This document shows, one piece after another, positions 16,194 to 24,267 of a stretch of DNA of 45,102 nt; the stretch's first letter is position 1, and each line of letters starts with the position of its first letter. The notes under the pieces were generated by a model. The model had not been told where the DNA came from. It did not search any database and saw only the letters and a program-made list of their open reading frames with translations. Both the position numbers and the translations under genes were made by a program. Source of the DNA: Desulfobacteraceae bacterium RAAP-1 (lineage in GTDB: Bacteria; Desulfobacterota; Desulfobacteria; Desulfobacterales; Desulfatirhabdiaceae); contig LKPX01000026.1 in assembly GCA_001443525.1 (NCBI GenBank), forward strand, positions 1 to 45,102, given 5' to 3'.

Positions 16194-17003
16194 ATGGTTG
16201 AGAGTAAAGTACAATTGGAGATAAAAAATAAGATTGCATTGGTGACGATGAATCGCGCCAGGAAGAAAAATGCGTTTGATGAGTCAATGTTCACAGCCTT
16301 GGAACATGTTACAGATGAGTTGAAGCACAATCTTCCCAGGGTTATTATCATAACCGGCGATGGAGACGAAGCGTTTTGCGCAGGATTTGATGTTCATCCT
16401 GAAAATCCTTTGGTGGCTGCTTTCCTTGAAGTTTTGGGTAATAAAGATATAGAAGCAGCCAGAAAATTGGTTGCCCGTATTCGAAAAGCAGTTGATGAAT
16501 TTATTTCTTTACCCGTTCCGACAATTGCCGCAATAAATGGATTGGCTTATGGGGGAGGAATGGAGCTGGCAACCAGATGCGATTTGCGGGTTATGGACCG
16601 AACAGCTCAACTCTGTTTTTCAGAGGTACGATTGGGTTTAATGCCGGATTGGGGCGGAGGTGCTTATTTAACAAAACTTGTCGGGAGCGCCATTGCTTCA
16701 GACCTCATTCTAACAGCCCGTACGGTAAATGCAGAGGAAGCGTTAAAAATTGGCCTGGTTAACCGAGTGAGTGAAGAAGGACGGTCCGTCGATGAAGCAT
16801 TAAACCTGGCGGAACAAATCGCGCAAAACGGGCCTAAGGCCATCCGTTATGCTCTGGCCGTTATTCGAAAGAGTCAGGATCTGTCTTTGGGAAAAGCACT
16901 TGAGCTGGAGGCTGAAATGGCTGCCGAACTTATTGTATCCGGTGAATGTGTGCATGGTATTACAGCCTTTATGGAAAAGAAAAAACCTGAATTCCCCGAT
17001 TAA
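16194..17003 (+). CDS. Enoyl-CoA hydratase/isomerase (crotonase) family protein
   Basis: Product of 269 residues. ATG 16194 has GAGAG five bases upstream; an ATG at 16182 is the alternative. Crotonase fold features: oxyanion-hole segment DEAFCAGFDV, the second oxyanion segment NGLAYGGGMELA with E124, and CFSEVRLGLMPDWGGG with E144. Both glutamates used by hydratases are present, so hydration of a 2-enoyl-CoA is possible; isomerase or hydrolase activity cannot be excluded. The C-terminal helix (ITAFMEKKKPEF) is intact. It is cytoplasmic and presumably in acyl-CoA beta-oxidation. No other acyl-CoA genes are nearby, and flanking repeats suggest a shuffled location. Confidence 0.85.
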   Translation: MVESKVQLEIKNKIALVTMNRARKKNAFDESMFTALEHVTDELKHNLPRVIIITGDGDEAFCAGFDVHPENPLVAAFLEVLGNKDIEAARKLVARIRKAVDEFISLPVPTIAAINGLAYGGGMELATRCDLRVMDRTAQLCFSEVRLGLMPDWGGGAYLTKLVGSAIASDLILTARTVNAEEALKIGLVNRVSEEGRSVDEALNLAEQIAQNGPKAIRYALAVIRKSQDLSLGKALELEAEMAAELIVSGECVHGITAFMEKKKPEFPD

Positions 17004-17017
17004 ATTAAAAAGAAGAG

Positions 17018-17062
17018 TTTTTACGAAGCCGTCTGAAAATCGACTTTTTACGAGGGCGTCAG
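17018..17062. repeat. Dispersed repeat, second copy
   Basis: TTTACGAAGCCGTCTGAAAA and the following TCGACTTTTTACGAGGGC closely match 10380-10420, with only a few substitutions. Only the right part of the element seen at 10275-10418 is present. Confidence 0.6.
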
Positions 17063-17092
17063 TTTTATAAATACAGAAAAAGAACTGCAGGA

Positions 17093-17131
17093 ATCGGGTG
17101 GTTCGGGGTCGGACAAATCCCAGCACCCGAT
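17093..17131. other. Inverted repeat in gap after crotonase gene
   Basis: ATCGGGTG (17093-17100) and CACCCGAT (17124-17131) are exact complements, with GGG/CCC in the loop. There is no T-run, so a role as terminator is uncertain. The rest of the 248-base gap, other than the dispersed repeat, shows nothing clear. Confidence 0.35.
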
Positions 17132-17251
17132 CAATAACCTATGGTATAGATTCATGATCTTCAGAAAGAAGACATTTCAGTTTTTCAAGTCTGATGGCAG
17201 GTGGTGTTAATTCTGGTTGGCGAGTGCTCATGTCCATTCACGATAACAGTA

Positions 17252-17956
17252 TTATTTTTTTTGATTTTTATAGAATTCAAGTACATAAATGATATGGTCT
17301 TTCATGGCGCTGTAAGATTGCGCCTGATCATGGCTGCGGATGGCGTGAAATATTTCTGAATGCTGTTTCTGAATAGAGGCGATCCGCTCGGAATTCTGAT
17401 AGAGATAATACAGGTTTTCCTTGATTCCGTAAAACAGCAGATCGTAAAAACTTCGCATTAAATATATCTGAACAGGGTTTTTGGTGGCATAGGCAATGGC
17501 CATGTGAAACGATACATCCGCTTCAGCACCTGTGCGGCCTTCCCTGATTTCAGTTTCCATTTCCTCGATACTTTTTTCCATAAACCGGATGTCTTCATCC
17601 ACAGCACGGCTGGCTGCCAGAGCAGCGGCGTTGCATTCCAGCCCCAGGCGAACCTCCAGCAGGTCTTCCAGTCGGATGCTCTGACCCGTCATGGCGGCGG
17701 CCAGTGGATTTTTTTCCTGGGGATCCGGCGTTCGTACAAAGGTTCCCTGGCCCTGGCGGTTTTCCAGAAGACCAATGGTGACCAGCCTGGTGATGGCGTT
17801 ACGGATGGAAGTGCGGCTGACATTCATGGCGCTGGACAATTCCCGCTCCGTCATCAACTGGTCTCCAGGCTTGATTTCACCTCTGGTGATCAGTTCTCTG
17901 AGCTGGTCAAACACCTGATCCGAAATTTTTTTGGGATTCACCGGTTTTAATATCAT
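17252..17956 (-). CDS. GntR/FadR-family repressor of lactate genes (LldR-like)
   Basis: Product of 234 residues. Start 17956 chosen for GAGGAAC upstream; the longer frame has no site. The N-terminal winged helix (about residues 8-75) contains TERELSSAMNVSRTSIRNAI and the wing LLENRQGQGTFV. The C-terminal FCD/FadR-C helical ligand domain has the conserved D/H metal-ligand pattern (LLEVRLGLE, DVSFHMAIAYAT, HSEIFHAI). Family members such as LldR and LutR bind lactate or similar acids. It is divergent from lldP, with a FadR-type palindrome between, so repression of the lactate operon and release by lactate is likely (inference). Confidence 0.88.
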   Translation of the reverse strand: MILKPVNPKKISDQVFDQLRELITRGEIKPGDQLMTERELSSAMNVSRTSIRNAITRLVTIGLLENRQGQGTFVRTPDPQEKNPLAAAMTGQSIRLEDLLEVRLGLECNAAALAASRAVDEDIRFMEKSIEEMETEIREGRTGAEADVSFHMAIAYATKNPVQIYLMRSFYDLLFYGIKENLYYLYQNSERIASIQKQHSEIFHAIRSHDQAQSYSAMKDHIIYVLEFYKNQKK

Positions 17957-17980
17957 GATCTTGTTCCTCGTTCCTCGGAA

Positions 17981-17994
17981 ATTGGTATGTCCAT
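17981..17994. promoter_or_regulatory. Second, imperfect GntR operator near the repressor start
   Basis: ATTGGTATGTCCAT resembles the operator at 18158 but has one mismatch in the TGGT-N3-ACCA core. It lies 25 bases upstream of the repressor start codon, so it could serve autoregulation. Confidence 0.35.
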
Positions 17995-18118
17995 AATCCA
18001 ATTCATATGAAATAGCAAGCAGGGGAAATCGCCGATGAATGTATCGGTTATCGGGGCATGAACATACTTCAGCGATTTTGTCAGATTATAGACTTTGTGA
18101 TGCACCGCAATTAATTTC

Positions 18119-18147
18119 TTGACAAGTCCACAAAATATCCTTAAAGA
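18119..18147 (+). promoter_or_regulatory. Promoter of the lactate operon
   Basis: TTGACA (18119-18124), 17-base spacer, TAAAGA (18142-18147). The predicted start of transcription is about 18154, placing the palindromic operator at the start site. Confidence 0.6.
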
Positions 18148-18157
18148 AAATCCAAAA

Positions 18158-18172
18158 ATTGGTATTACCAAT
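18158..18172. promoter_or_regulatory. FadR/LldR-type operator
   Basis: ATTGGTATTACCAAT is a near-perfect palindrome with core TGGT-N3-ACCA, fitting the TNGTNNNACNA consensus of FadR-subfamily repressors. It lies just downstream of the lldP promoter, where bound repressor would block transcription. Confidence 0.75.
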
Positions 18173-18209
18173 AAACAAAAAACCAACATATTCTACCAGG
18201 AGGCACAGC

Positions 18210-19970
18210 ATGACGTGGACAATGGCAACCAATCCATTCGGCAATATCGGGCTTTCCGCTCTGGCGGCGGCCGTACCGATCCTTTATCTTTTCTGGGTAT
18301 TGGCTTACAAGCGTATGAAAGGGCATCTGGCTGCCGCAACAGCAGTGATCACTGCCATTATCATTGCTGTTGCGGTATATGGTATGCCCATAAAATTGGC
18401 GCTGCTGTCCACATTCAATGGTATGTTGTTCGGTCTGTGGCCTGTAGCATGGATCGTGGTAACAGCGGTTTTTATTTATAACCTGTCGGTTAAAACCGGG
18501 CAATTCGAGATCATCAAAAATTCCCTGGCATCCATTTCCGATGACCGTCGGCTTCAGGCCATGCTGATTGCCTTTTCCTTCGGAGCATTTCTGGAAGGAG
18601 CTGCAGGATTCGGCACGCCGGTCGCCATATCCGCAGCCATGCTTGTAGGGCTGGGATTTAATCCACTGTATGCCGCGGGGCTTTGCCTGCTGGCTAATAC
18701 TGCGCCCGTGGCTTTCGGCGCCATCGGAATTCCGATTGTGGTTGGGGCTCAGGTTTCCGGAATGAATCTGATGGCGCTGAGCCAGATGGTGGGTAGAACC
18801 CTCCCGTTTATCAGCGTTCTGATCCCTATGTATCTGGTGATATTGATGAGCGGATGGAAAAATGGTATGCAGGTATGGCCTGCCGGAATTGTCTGCGGCG
18901 GTTCTTTTGCAATTACCCAGTGGCTGACATCCAATTTTCTGGGGCCGCTTCTGCCGGATATTCTGGCATCCATTGTGTCCATCGTCTGTATGGTGATATT
19001 TTTAAGAAAATGGCATCCCAAAAACATCTGGCGGTTTCCAAATGAAGCCGCCAGCCAGGGAAGGGAAAAGCTGAGATATTCCGGGGGGCAGGTGTTCAGA
19101 GCCTGGGCGCCGTTTATTATTCTGTCGCTTTTTGTGGCAGCCTGGGGCATCAAACCCGTCAAAGAGGCGCTGGATTATTTTACCCTGGTGAATTTTAAGA
19201 TTCCAGGATTAGATCATATGATTATCGGCGGCAACGGACCCATTCCGGCCGTTTATGGATTTAATATGTTGAGTGCAGCCGGATCCGCAATTCTGCTGGC
19301 GGGCCTGTTTTCCATTCCGGTTGTGGGCGCCTCGGTTTCCACAGCCGCCGAGGTGGCTGTGAAGACCCTTCATACCCTGCGCTGGGCAGTGGTGACAATT
19401 TCTCTGGTTCTGGGGTTTGCCTACATTATGAACTCTTCCGGCATGACCGTCGCTCTCGGAAATGCCTTTGCTTCTACGGGAAAACTGTTTCCGTTTTTCT
19501 CTCCGTTTATGGGGTGGTTAGGTGTTTTTATGACCGGATCGGATACTTCGGCCAATGCGTTGTTTGGAAAACTCCAGCATGTGACGGCGTCTAAAATCGG
19601 GGTGGATCCGCTGGTGACGGTTTCCGCCAATACCTGCGGCGGAGTGTGCGGCAAGATGATTTCTCCGCAGTCTCTGTCCGTAGCGACGGCGGCTGTCGGA
19701 CTTGTCGGGAAGGAAGCGGAGATTTTCAGATTCACATTAAAGCATTCACTGATACTGACAGGCGTTGTCGGACTGATGACCATGGCCCTGGCGTACGTCG
19801 TCACCTGGATGGTTCCCAAATATGACATTGCAGTTACCTCGGCGGCAGCAAAAGCAGCCGCATCGACGCCTGCGTTTCCGTCTCAGGGGTTGTTTTATCT
19901 GACAGCAGCGCTGATTATTGTTGTTGCGGTTGCGGTGTCATCCCGGGTAATGGGCGGCAGTGAGGCCTGA
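18210..19970 (+). CDS. lldP: L-lactate permease
   Basis: Product of 586 residues. The ATG at 18210 follows AGGAGG; the frame is open earlier, but upstream codons overlap the operator. It is a polytopic inner-membrane protein with 12 or more helices. Family signatures include FSFGAFLEGAAGFGTPVAIS, NTAPVAFGAIGIPIVV, FMTGSDTSANALFG and NTCGGVCGKMISPQSLSVA. LldP imports lactate (also glycolate) with protons. It is first in the lactate operon, behind the GntR-controlled promoter. In sulfate reducers lactate is a main electron donor, oxidised to pyruvate by the proteins encoded downstream. Confidence 0.95.
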   Translation: MTWTMATNPFGNIGLSALAAAVPILYLFWVLAYKRMKGHLAAATAVITAIIIAVAVYGMPIKLALLSTFNGMLFGLWPVAWIVVTAVFIYNLSVKTGQFEIIKNSLASISDDRRLQAMLIAFSFGAFLEGAAGFGTPVAISAAMLVGLGFNPLYAAGLCLLANTAPVAFGAIGIPIVVGAQVSGMNLMALSQMVGRTLPFISVLIPMYLVILMSGWKNGMQVWPAGIVCGGSFAITQWLTSNFLGPLLPDILASIVSIVCMVIFLRKWHPKNIWRFPNEAASQGREKLRYSGGQVFRAWAPFIILSLFVAAWGIKPVKEALDYFTLVNFKIPGLDHMIIGGNGPIPAVYGFNMLSAAGSAILLAGLFSIPVVGASVSTAAEVAVKTLHTLRWAVVTISLVLGFAYIMNSSGMTVALGNAFASTGKLFPFFSPFMGWLGVFMTGSDTSANALFGKLQHVTASKIGVDPLVTVSANTCGGVCGKMISPQSLSVATAAVGLVGKEAEIFRFTLKHSLILTGVVGLMTMALAYVVTWMVPKYDIAVTSAAAKAAASTPAFPSQGLFYLTAALIIVVAVAVSSRVMGGSEA

Positions 19971-20007
19971 TTCTTATTGAATGCTTTCCGGAATCACCAT
20001 AAAACGG

Positions 20008-20035
20008 CAGGGACAGACCTGTGTGTCTGTCCCTG
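20008..20035 (+). other. Intercistronic hairpin between lldP and the LUD gene
   Basis: CAGGGACAGAC (20008-20018) and GTCTGTCCCTG (20025-20035) form a perfect 11-pair stem with a 6-base loop. No T-run follows directly, so it is more likely an mRNA-stabilising or processing element setting different levels of permease and oxidase than a full terminator. Confidence 0.55.
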
Positions 20036-20113
20036 GCTCATCTGAAAATTCTGTTTTCGACATTTGACGCTGGCGACGGTGCTTTTTTGCAGAACGTAAC
20101 AACAGGAGCTTAT

Positions 20114-20671
20114 ATGAGTAACAATAATCTGGCGCTTGTCATGAAGGAACGGGCGAAACGGGTGCAAGCTGTGACGGTGACGGTTCATCATATGAATGAC
20201 GTGTTGCGCTACACCATCGATCTGACATTGCAGGAAAATGGTACTACCATTGCAGCCCCCGGCCTGGATGTCGTCAATCTTCAAAAACTTGAGGATTTAT
20301 GCCATGCGTCCGGGCTGCAACTGCTGCATCCGCCGTTCAGAAGCCATTCCAGCGGCATTCATATGGCACTGACCGGCGCAGACCGGGCCATCGCTGAAAC
20401 CGGCACGCTGGTTCTGGATTCCAGTTCCGAAGATATCCGGATTGCTACGATGCTCAGCGAAACCCATATCGCCTGGATTCCAGCGTCACGGATTATGCCG
20501 GATGCGTCGGCGCTGTCCGCATACATGCAGGAGAAAATGGCGTCGCCTCCGGGATACATGGCTTTTATCACCGGCCCCAGCCGCACTGCGGATATCGAGC
20601 GGGTACTGGCCATCGGCGTGCATGGCCCCCAGCGGCTTCACATTCTTATCATGGAGGACAGCCCGTCATGA
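20114..20671 (+). CDS. lldG: LUD-domain lactate utilisation protein (LldG/LutC)
   Basis: Product of 185 residues, ATG after AGGAG. The LUD domain shows the conserved GADRAIAETGTLVLDSSS segment, then the HIAWIPASRIMPD and MAFITGPSRTADIERVLAIGVHGP segments that close the domain (GPSRTADIE is a hallmark of LutC/LldG). It is a subunit of the non-flavin iron-sulfur L-lactate oxidase complex LldEFG/LutABC. It overlaps the next gene by four bases (ATGA), so the two are translationally coupled. Confidence 0.93.
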   Translation: MSNNNLALVMKERAKRVQAVTVTVHHMNDVLRYTIDLTLQENGTTIAAPGLDVVNLQKLEDLCHASGLQLLHPPFRSHSSGIHMALTGADRAIAETGTLVLDSSSEDIRIATMLSETHIAWIPASRIMPDASALSAYMQEKMASPPGYMAFITGPSRTADIERVLAIGVHGPQRLHILIMEDSPS

Positions 20672-22836
20672 TTCAAACCGCTCAGGACATGAAAACCTAC
20701 AGGGACAGAATCCACCAGGCGCTGGAAAATAAATTTCTCCGAAAAGCGCTGGATAATTTTGCATCTTCCTACAAGGTATCCCGCGCAAAGGCTTTTGAGG
20801 GCATTGATCTGGAAGCGTTGAGGCATCAGCTTGCCGACGGTAAAGATCAGGCGCTGACACACCTGGAAAGCCTTTTTCAGCAGTTTAAGGCAAAAGCGGA
20901 AGCGGCCGGCGCCGTGGTGCATCTGGCGGCAACCGCTGAAGAAGCCAATGAGATCATTGCACGAATTGCAAGTGATAACGGCGTCCACGCCATCATCAAA
21001 TCCAAATCCATGACCGCCGAAGAAATTCATCTGAACGACCATTTGGAGGCTGAAGGCTTCAAGGTGACGGAAACCGATCTGGGCGAATGGATTATTCAAC
21101 TGCGTCATGAAGGGCCTTCTCACATGGTCATGCCAGCCATTCATCTGTCCCGGCATCAGGTGGGCGGGCTTTTCAGCGATGTTACCGGGAAGCCGGTGGA
21201 TCTGGAAGATATCGACCGCATGGTCAAGGTGGCCCGAAAAGAGCTGCGGCCGGTGTTTCTGGCTGCGGATATGGGGGTCAGCGGCGCCAATTTCGCCATT
21301 GCCGAAACCGGAACCCTGGGGCTGATTACCAACGAGGGCAATGCCAGACTGACAACAACGCTTCCTCGCGTGCATGTGGCGCTGGTGGGGTTAGAAAAGC
21401 TGGCGCCGGATCTGGAAACGGCTCTCAGAATTCTGAAAATACTTCCCAAAAACGCCACGGGGCAGGCCCTGACGTCGTATGTTACCTGGATTACCGGCGC
21501 CGTGGAATGCGCTGCCTCCCCCACCGGCCGGAAAAATCTTCATATCGTATTTCTGGACAACGGCCGGCTGGAACTGGCGCGCGATCCGGTGTTCTCTGAA
21601 GCCCTCCGCTGTATCCGGTGCGGCGCCTGTTCCAACGTCTGCCCGGTGTACGGAAAGGTCGGGGGACATGCGCTGGGACATGTCTATATCGGCGCCATCG
21701 GCTTGATTCTCACCTATTTCTATCATGGAAAGGACAACGCCCGGGCCATTGTTCACAACTGCCTGAATTGTCAGGCCTGTAAATCCGTATGCCCTGTCAA
21801 CATTGATCTCCCTTATCTGATTAAAAAAGTGTATGAAAACATCCTGAAAGATGAAGGGGCAAGACCTGCCAAAAATGTCCTGCTGTCTCTTGTCATGAAA
21901 AACCGGAAACTTTTTCACACGATGCTGCGGATGGCTTCCAGCCTGCAAAAGCCCATGGTCAAGAAAGACGCGGCTGTTTTGCGCCATCTGCCGTTTGTCT
22001 TTGGAAAAACGCAGGAGTTCAGAACCCTTCCGGCGTTTGCCGAAAAACCGTTTCGGGAACAGTGGCCGTCCCTTCGGCCGCATATACCAAATCCCTCGTA
22101 TCGGGTAGCGCTTTTCGGAGGATGCGTGGTGGATTTTGTGTCTCCGGAGCAGGCCGTGTCGCTGGTCAAACTGCTGACCGCCCATCATGTTCAGATGGAA
22201 TATCCCATGGAGCAGAGCTGCTGCGGCCTTCCGGCCATGATGATGGCAGAGACGGAAACCGCTGTCGAAGTGGCTGTTCAAAACCTTCAGGCGCTGGATT
22301 CCCAGGCATATGATTATATCCTTGTTCTATGCGCATCCTGCGGGTCGCATTTAAAGGAAGGGTATTCCCGTCTGCTGGCCTCAAAGCCGGAGCTTGCCGA
22401 AAAATTACGACGGATGCAGTCCCGACTGATGGATTTCAGCTCATTCATGGTCAATGTTCTCAAGGTGACTCCTGATGCGTTTGTTCAGAGTCATACCGAA
22501 GTCGCCTACCACTCTCCGTGCCATTTATGTCGGGGGCTGGGAGTGACCAGAGAACCCCGGGAGCTGCTCGGAACAGCCGGTCTCAACTACATTCCCTGTG
22601 CGGATGAGGATGTCTGCTGCGGTTTCGGCGGCTCCTACTCGCTGGAGTTTCCTGAGATTTCAGCGGAAATTCTTCGCCAGAAACTGGATCATGTGGATGC
22701 CACCGGTGCGCAGGTGCTGGTGACGGACTGCCCGGGATGCGTGCTTCAGCTCCGCGGGGGGATGAACAAACGGGGCAGCAGTGTTCAGGTCAGGCACATC
22801 GCAGAAGTGGTGGCGGCGAATCTGAAATCGCTATGA
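20668..22836 (+). CDS. lldEF: Fused L-lactate dehydrogenase iron-sulfur protein (LldF-LldE)
   Basis: Product of 722 residues joining two subunits that are separate in most bacteria. Residues about 60-300 are a LUD domain (KSKSMTAEEIHLN, GANFAIAETGTLGLITNEGN). Two 4Fe-4S motifs follow (C315/318/321/325 and C365/368/371/375, the ferredoxin part of LldF). From about 470 come two CCG domains of the LldE/LutA type (MEQSCCGLP, SPCHLCRGLG, EDVCCGFGGSYSLEFPEIS, DCPGC). It oxidises L-lactate to pyruvate on the cytoplasmic face and passes electrons onward. This fused form is known in sulfate-reducing Desulfovibrio. Confidence 0.93.
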   Translation: MIQTAQDMKTYRDRIHQALENKFLRKALDNFASSYKVSRAKAFEGIDLEALRHQLADGKDQALTHLESLFQQFKAKAEAAGAVVHLAATAEEANEIIARIASDNGVHAIIKSKSMTAEEIHLNDHLEAEGFKVTETDLGEWIIQLRHEGPSHMVMPAIHLSRHQVGGLFSDVTGKPVDLEDIDRMVKVARKELRPVFLAADMGVSGANFAIAETGTLGLITNEGNARLTTTLPRVHVALVGLEKLAPDLETALRILKILPKNATGQALTSYVTWITGAVECAASPTGRKNLHIVFLDNGRLELARDPVFSEALRCIRCGACSNVCPVYGKVGGHALGHVYIGAIGLILTYFYHGKDNARAIVHNCLNCQACKSVCPVNIDLPYLIKKVYENILKDEGARPAKNVLLSLVMKNRKLFHTMLRMASSLQKPMVKKDAAVLRHLPFVFGKTQEFRTLPAFAEKPFREQWPSLRPHIPNPSYRVALFGGCVVDFVSPEQAVSLVKLLTAHHVQMEYPMEQSCCGLPAMMMAETETAVEVAVQNLQALDSQAYDYILVLCASCGSHLKEGYSRLLASKPELAEKLRRMQSRLMDFSSFMVNVLKVTPDAFVQSHTEVAYHSPCHLCRGLGVTREPRELLGTAGLNYIPCADEDVCCGFGGSYSLEFPEISAEILRQKLDHVDATGAQVLVTDCPGCVLQLRGGMNKRGSSVQVRHIAEVVAANLKSL

Positions 22837-22861
22837 TTTTGTCAGGCGTGAAAAATTCGCA

Positions 22862-22901
22862 GGCAAGGCGCGCAACTCCTTGTTGTGCTGCCTTTTTTTT
22901 A
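22862..22901 (+). terminator. Terminator-like hairpin after lldEF
   Basis: AGGCAAGGCGCGCAAC pairs imperfectly with GTTGTGCTGCCT across a TCCTT loop and is followed by eight T's. It ends the lldP-lldG-lldEF unit. Confidence 0.6.
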
Positions 22902-22948
22902 TTCATCATTTTATCTAATGTTTTCAGTGTGGCGATGTTAAAATTGAT

Positions 22949-23041
22949 GGCTTCGCAAATAGTCAAAAACCGGATTTCAACAACCAATAAATTCAATGGA
23001 TTTCTGCTATAAAAACGGTTAAAGTCAACTTTTTGCGAGTT
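22949..23041. repeat. Inverted repeat with TCGCAAA ends
   Basis: GCTTCGCAAATAGTC near 22952 and the inverted AAGTCAACTTTTTGCGAG (23023-23040) share TCGCAAA-type ends, with an A+T-rich centre. It resembles the GACTTTTTACGA repeats at 10404 and 17043 and lies in the 230-base gap before the CheW gene. Confidence 0.4.
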
Positions 23042-23068
23042 CATCATTAAGCAAAGGATTTCCGCTAC

Positions 23069-23878
23069 ATGAAAACAAATGGAACGTTACCCTATTTGAT
23101 GGCAGGCGTAAAAGGTTTACAACTGGCTATTTCTGCAGGCTATGTCCAGGAAATTATAAGAGTTCCGCAATGGCGTACGGTGCCGAAACTTCCATCTTTT
23201 GTCCGCGGTGTGATCAACCTGCGTGAGAAAGTGATTCCATTGATTGATTTACGATTGCATATGAACATGCCATCAGCTTTGAAAGAAGTCAATGAAATGA
23301 TCGAGATGTTTTCAGCACGCGAACAGGACCACATACACTGGCTCAAAGAACTTGAGGAGGCCATACATGAAAAACGTCCTTTCTTGTTGGCGCGGGATCC
23401 TGCCAAATGTGCGTTTGGCAAGTGGTATTACAGTTATAAAACTGACGATATCGGATTTGCTTCGGTCCTTAACAAATTCGAGGTGCCGCACCGTCGTATA
23501 CACAGCATCGCCGATATCGCCTTGAATTACGCGGAACACGGTGAATTTATAAAAGCGGAAGAAATCATCGAACAAACCCGGACCGGTGATTTAGGCATTG
23601 TGACTAAACTGTTTGAAGAGGTACGGGAAGCGTTTGCACAATCTCAGAAAGAGCTTGCAGTTGTGTTGTCCGATGGAGAGAAACATTTGGCTCTGACGGT
23701 TGATAGCGTTGCATCCGTTGAGGCGATTGATGAAAAAAATATTGAAGACATGACCTCGGTGATGGGTAACATCAATTCGGAATTCATCAGGAAAGTTGCC
23801 CGCAAGACCAACGATAAAGGAATTGTCTTCCTGTTTGATGTGGAGAATTTATTCAGTAACGCCAAGGTACTCCCTTGA
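23069..23878 (+). CDS. CheW-like protein with inserted zinc-binding CZB domain
   Basis: Product of 269 residues. The CheW fold is split: residues 6-68 (LQLAISAGYVQEIIRV, LPSFVRGVINLREKVIPLIDLR) and about 185-269 (KELAVVLSDGEKHLALTVDSVASVE) are its halves. The loop between holds a complete chemoreceptor zinc-binding domain: H88-x2-W91, C114-x-F-G-x-W119 and H141-x3-H145. CZB domains bind zinc through three His and one Cys and, in known chemoreceptors and cyclases, sense zinc or oxidants such as hypochlorous acid. CheW couples chemoreceptors to CheA. The arrangement suggests an adaptor with a built-in metal or redox switch (inference). A chemoreceptor remnant follows directly. Confidence 0.82.
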   Translation: MKTNGTLPYLMAGVKGLQLAISAGYVQEIIRVPQWRTVPKLPSFVRGVINLREKVIPLIDLRLHMNMPSALKEVNEMIEMFSAREQDHIHWLKELEEAIHEKRPFLLARDPAKCAFGKWYYSYKTDDIGFASVLNKFEVPHRRIHSIADIALNYAEHGEFIKAEEIIEQTRTGDLGIVTKLFEEVREAFAQSQKELAVVLSDGEKHLALTVDSVASVEAIDEKNIEDMTSVMGNINSEFIRKVARKTNDKGIVFLFDVENLFSNAKVLP

Positions 23879-24243
23879 GGAAACTTCCAAAATCATCAAG
23901 ATCATTGATAAAATCGCTTTTCAAACCAATCTGTTGGCTCTGAATGCGGCGGAATCGACCTCGGCGTCCGAAGAACTAAACGTCCAGGCCGAAGAACTGA
24001 AAGGTTTTGTCGCTGAGCTGACGGCAGTGTGGTGGGCGGCAATGCCGCCGTGTCAACCGTCCGTCCCCACATCGTCAGTCGTCCCCAAGGCCGTTATCCA
24101 TCATGCCAGGCAATCACCCCAAAAAGCGCTGCCTATGGCCAAAAAATTTGTAAGGGGAAAAATCCTGGTGTCTCGCCGTTTCAGGGAGGTTCATTCAAAT
24201 GACATCATTCCCAATGGATGAGAACGATTTTAAAGAGTTCTGA
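23879..24243 (+). pseudogene. Methyl-accepting chemotaxis protein remnant
   Basis: Starts with EETSKIIKIIDKIAFQTNLL-ALNAAE, the highly conserved tip of an MCP signalling domain, but jumps straight to STSASEELNVQAEELKGFV, normally about 100 residues later. The tail then changes frame more than once and ends MTSFPMDENDFKEF at 24243, an ending typical of MCPs. The N-terminal sensor part is absent. It is non-functional, and presumably once the partner of the CheW-CZB protein that abuts it. Confidence 0.7.
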
Positions 24244-24267
24244 TCACGTAATATTCAGGATTGACAA

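Noticed and set aside
17093-17131. Intrinsic terminator of the crotonase gene
   Set aside because: The stem is clear, but no T-run follows; kept as an inverted repeat of unknown role.
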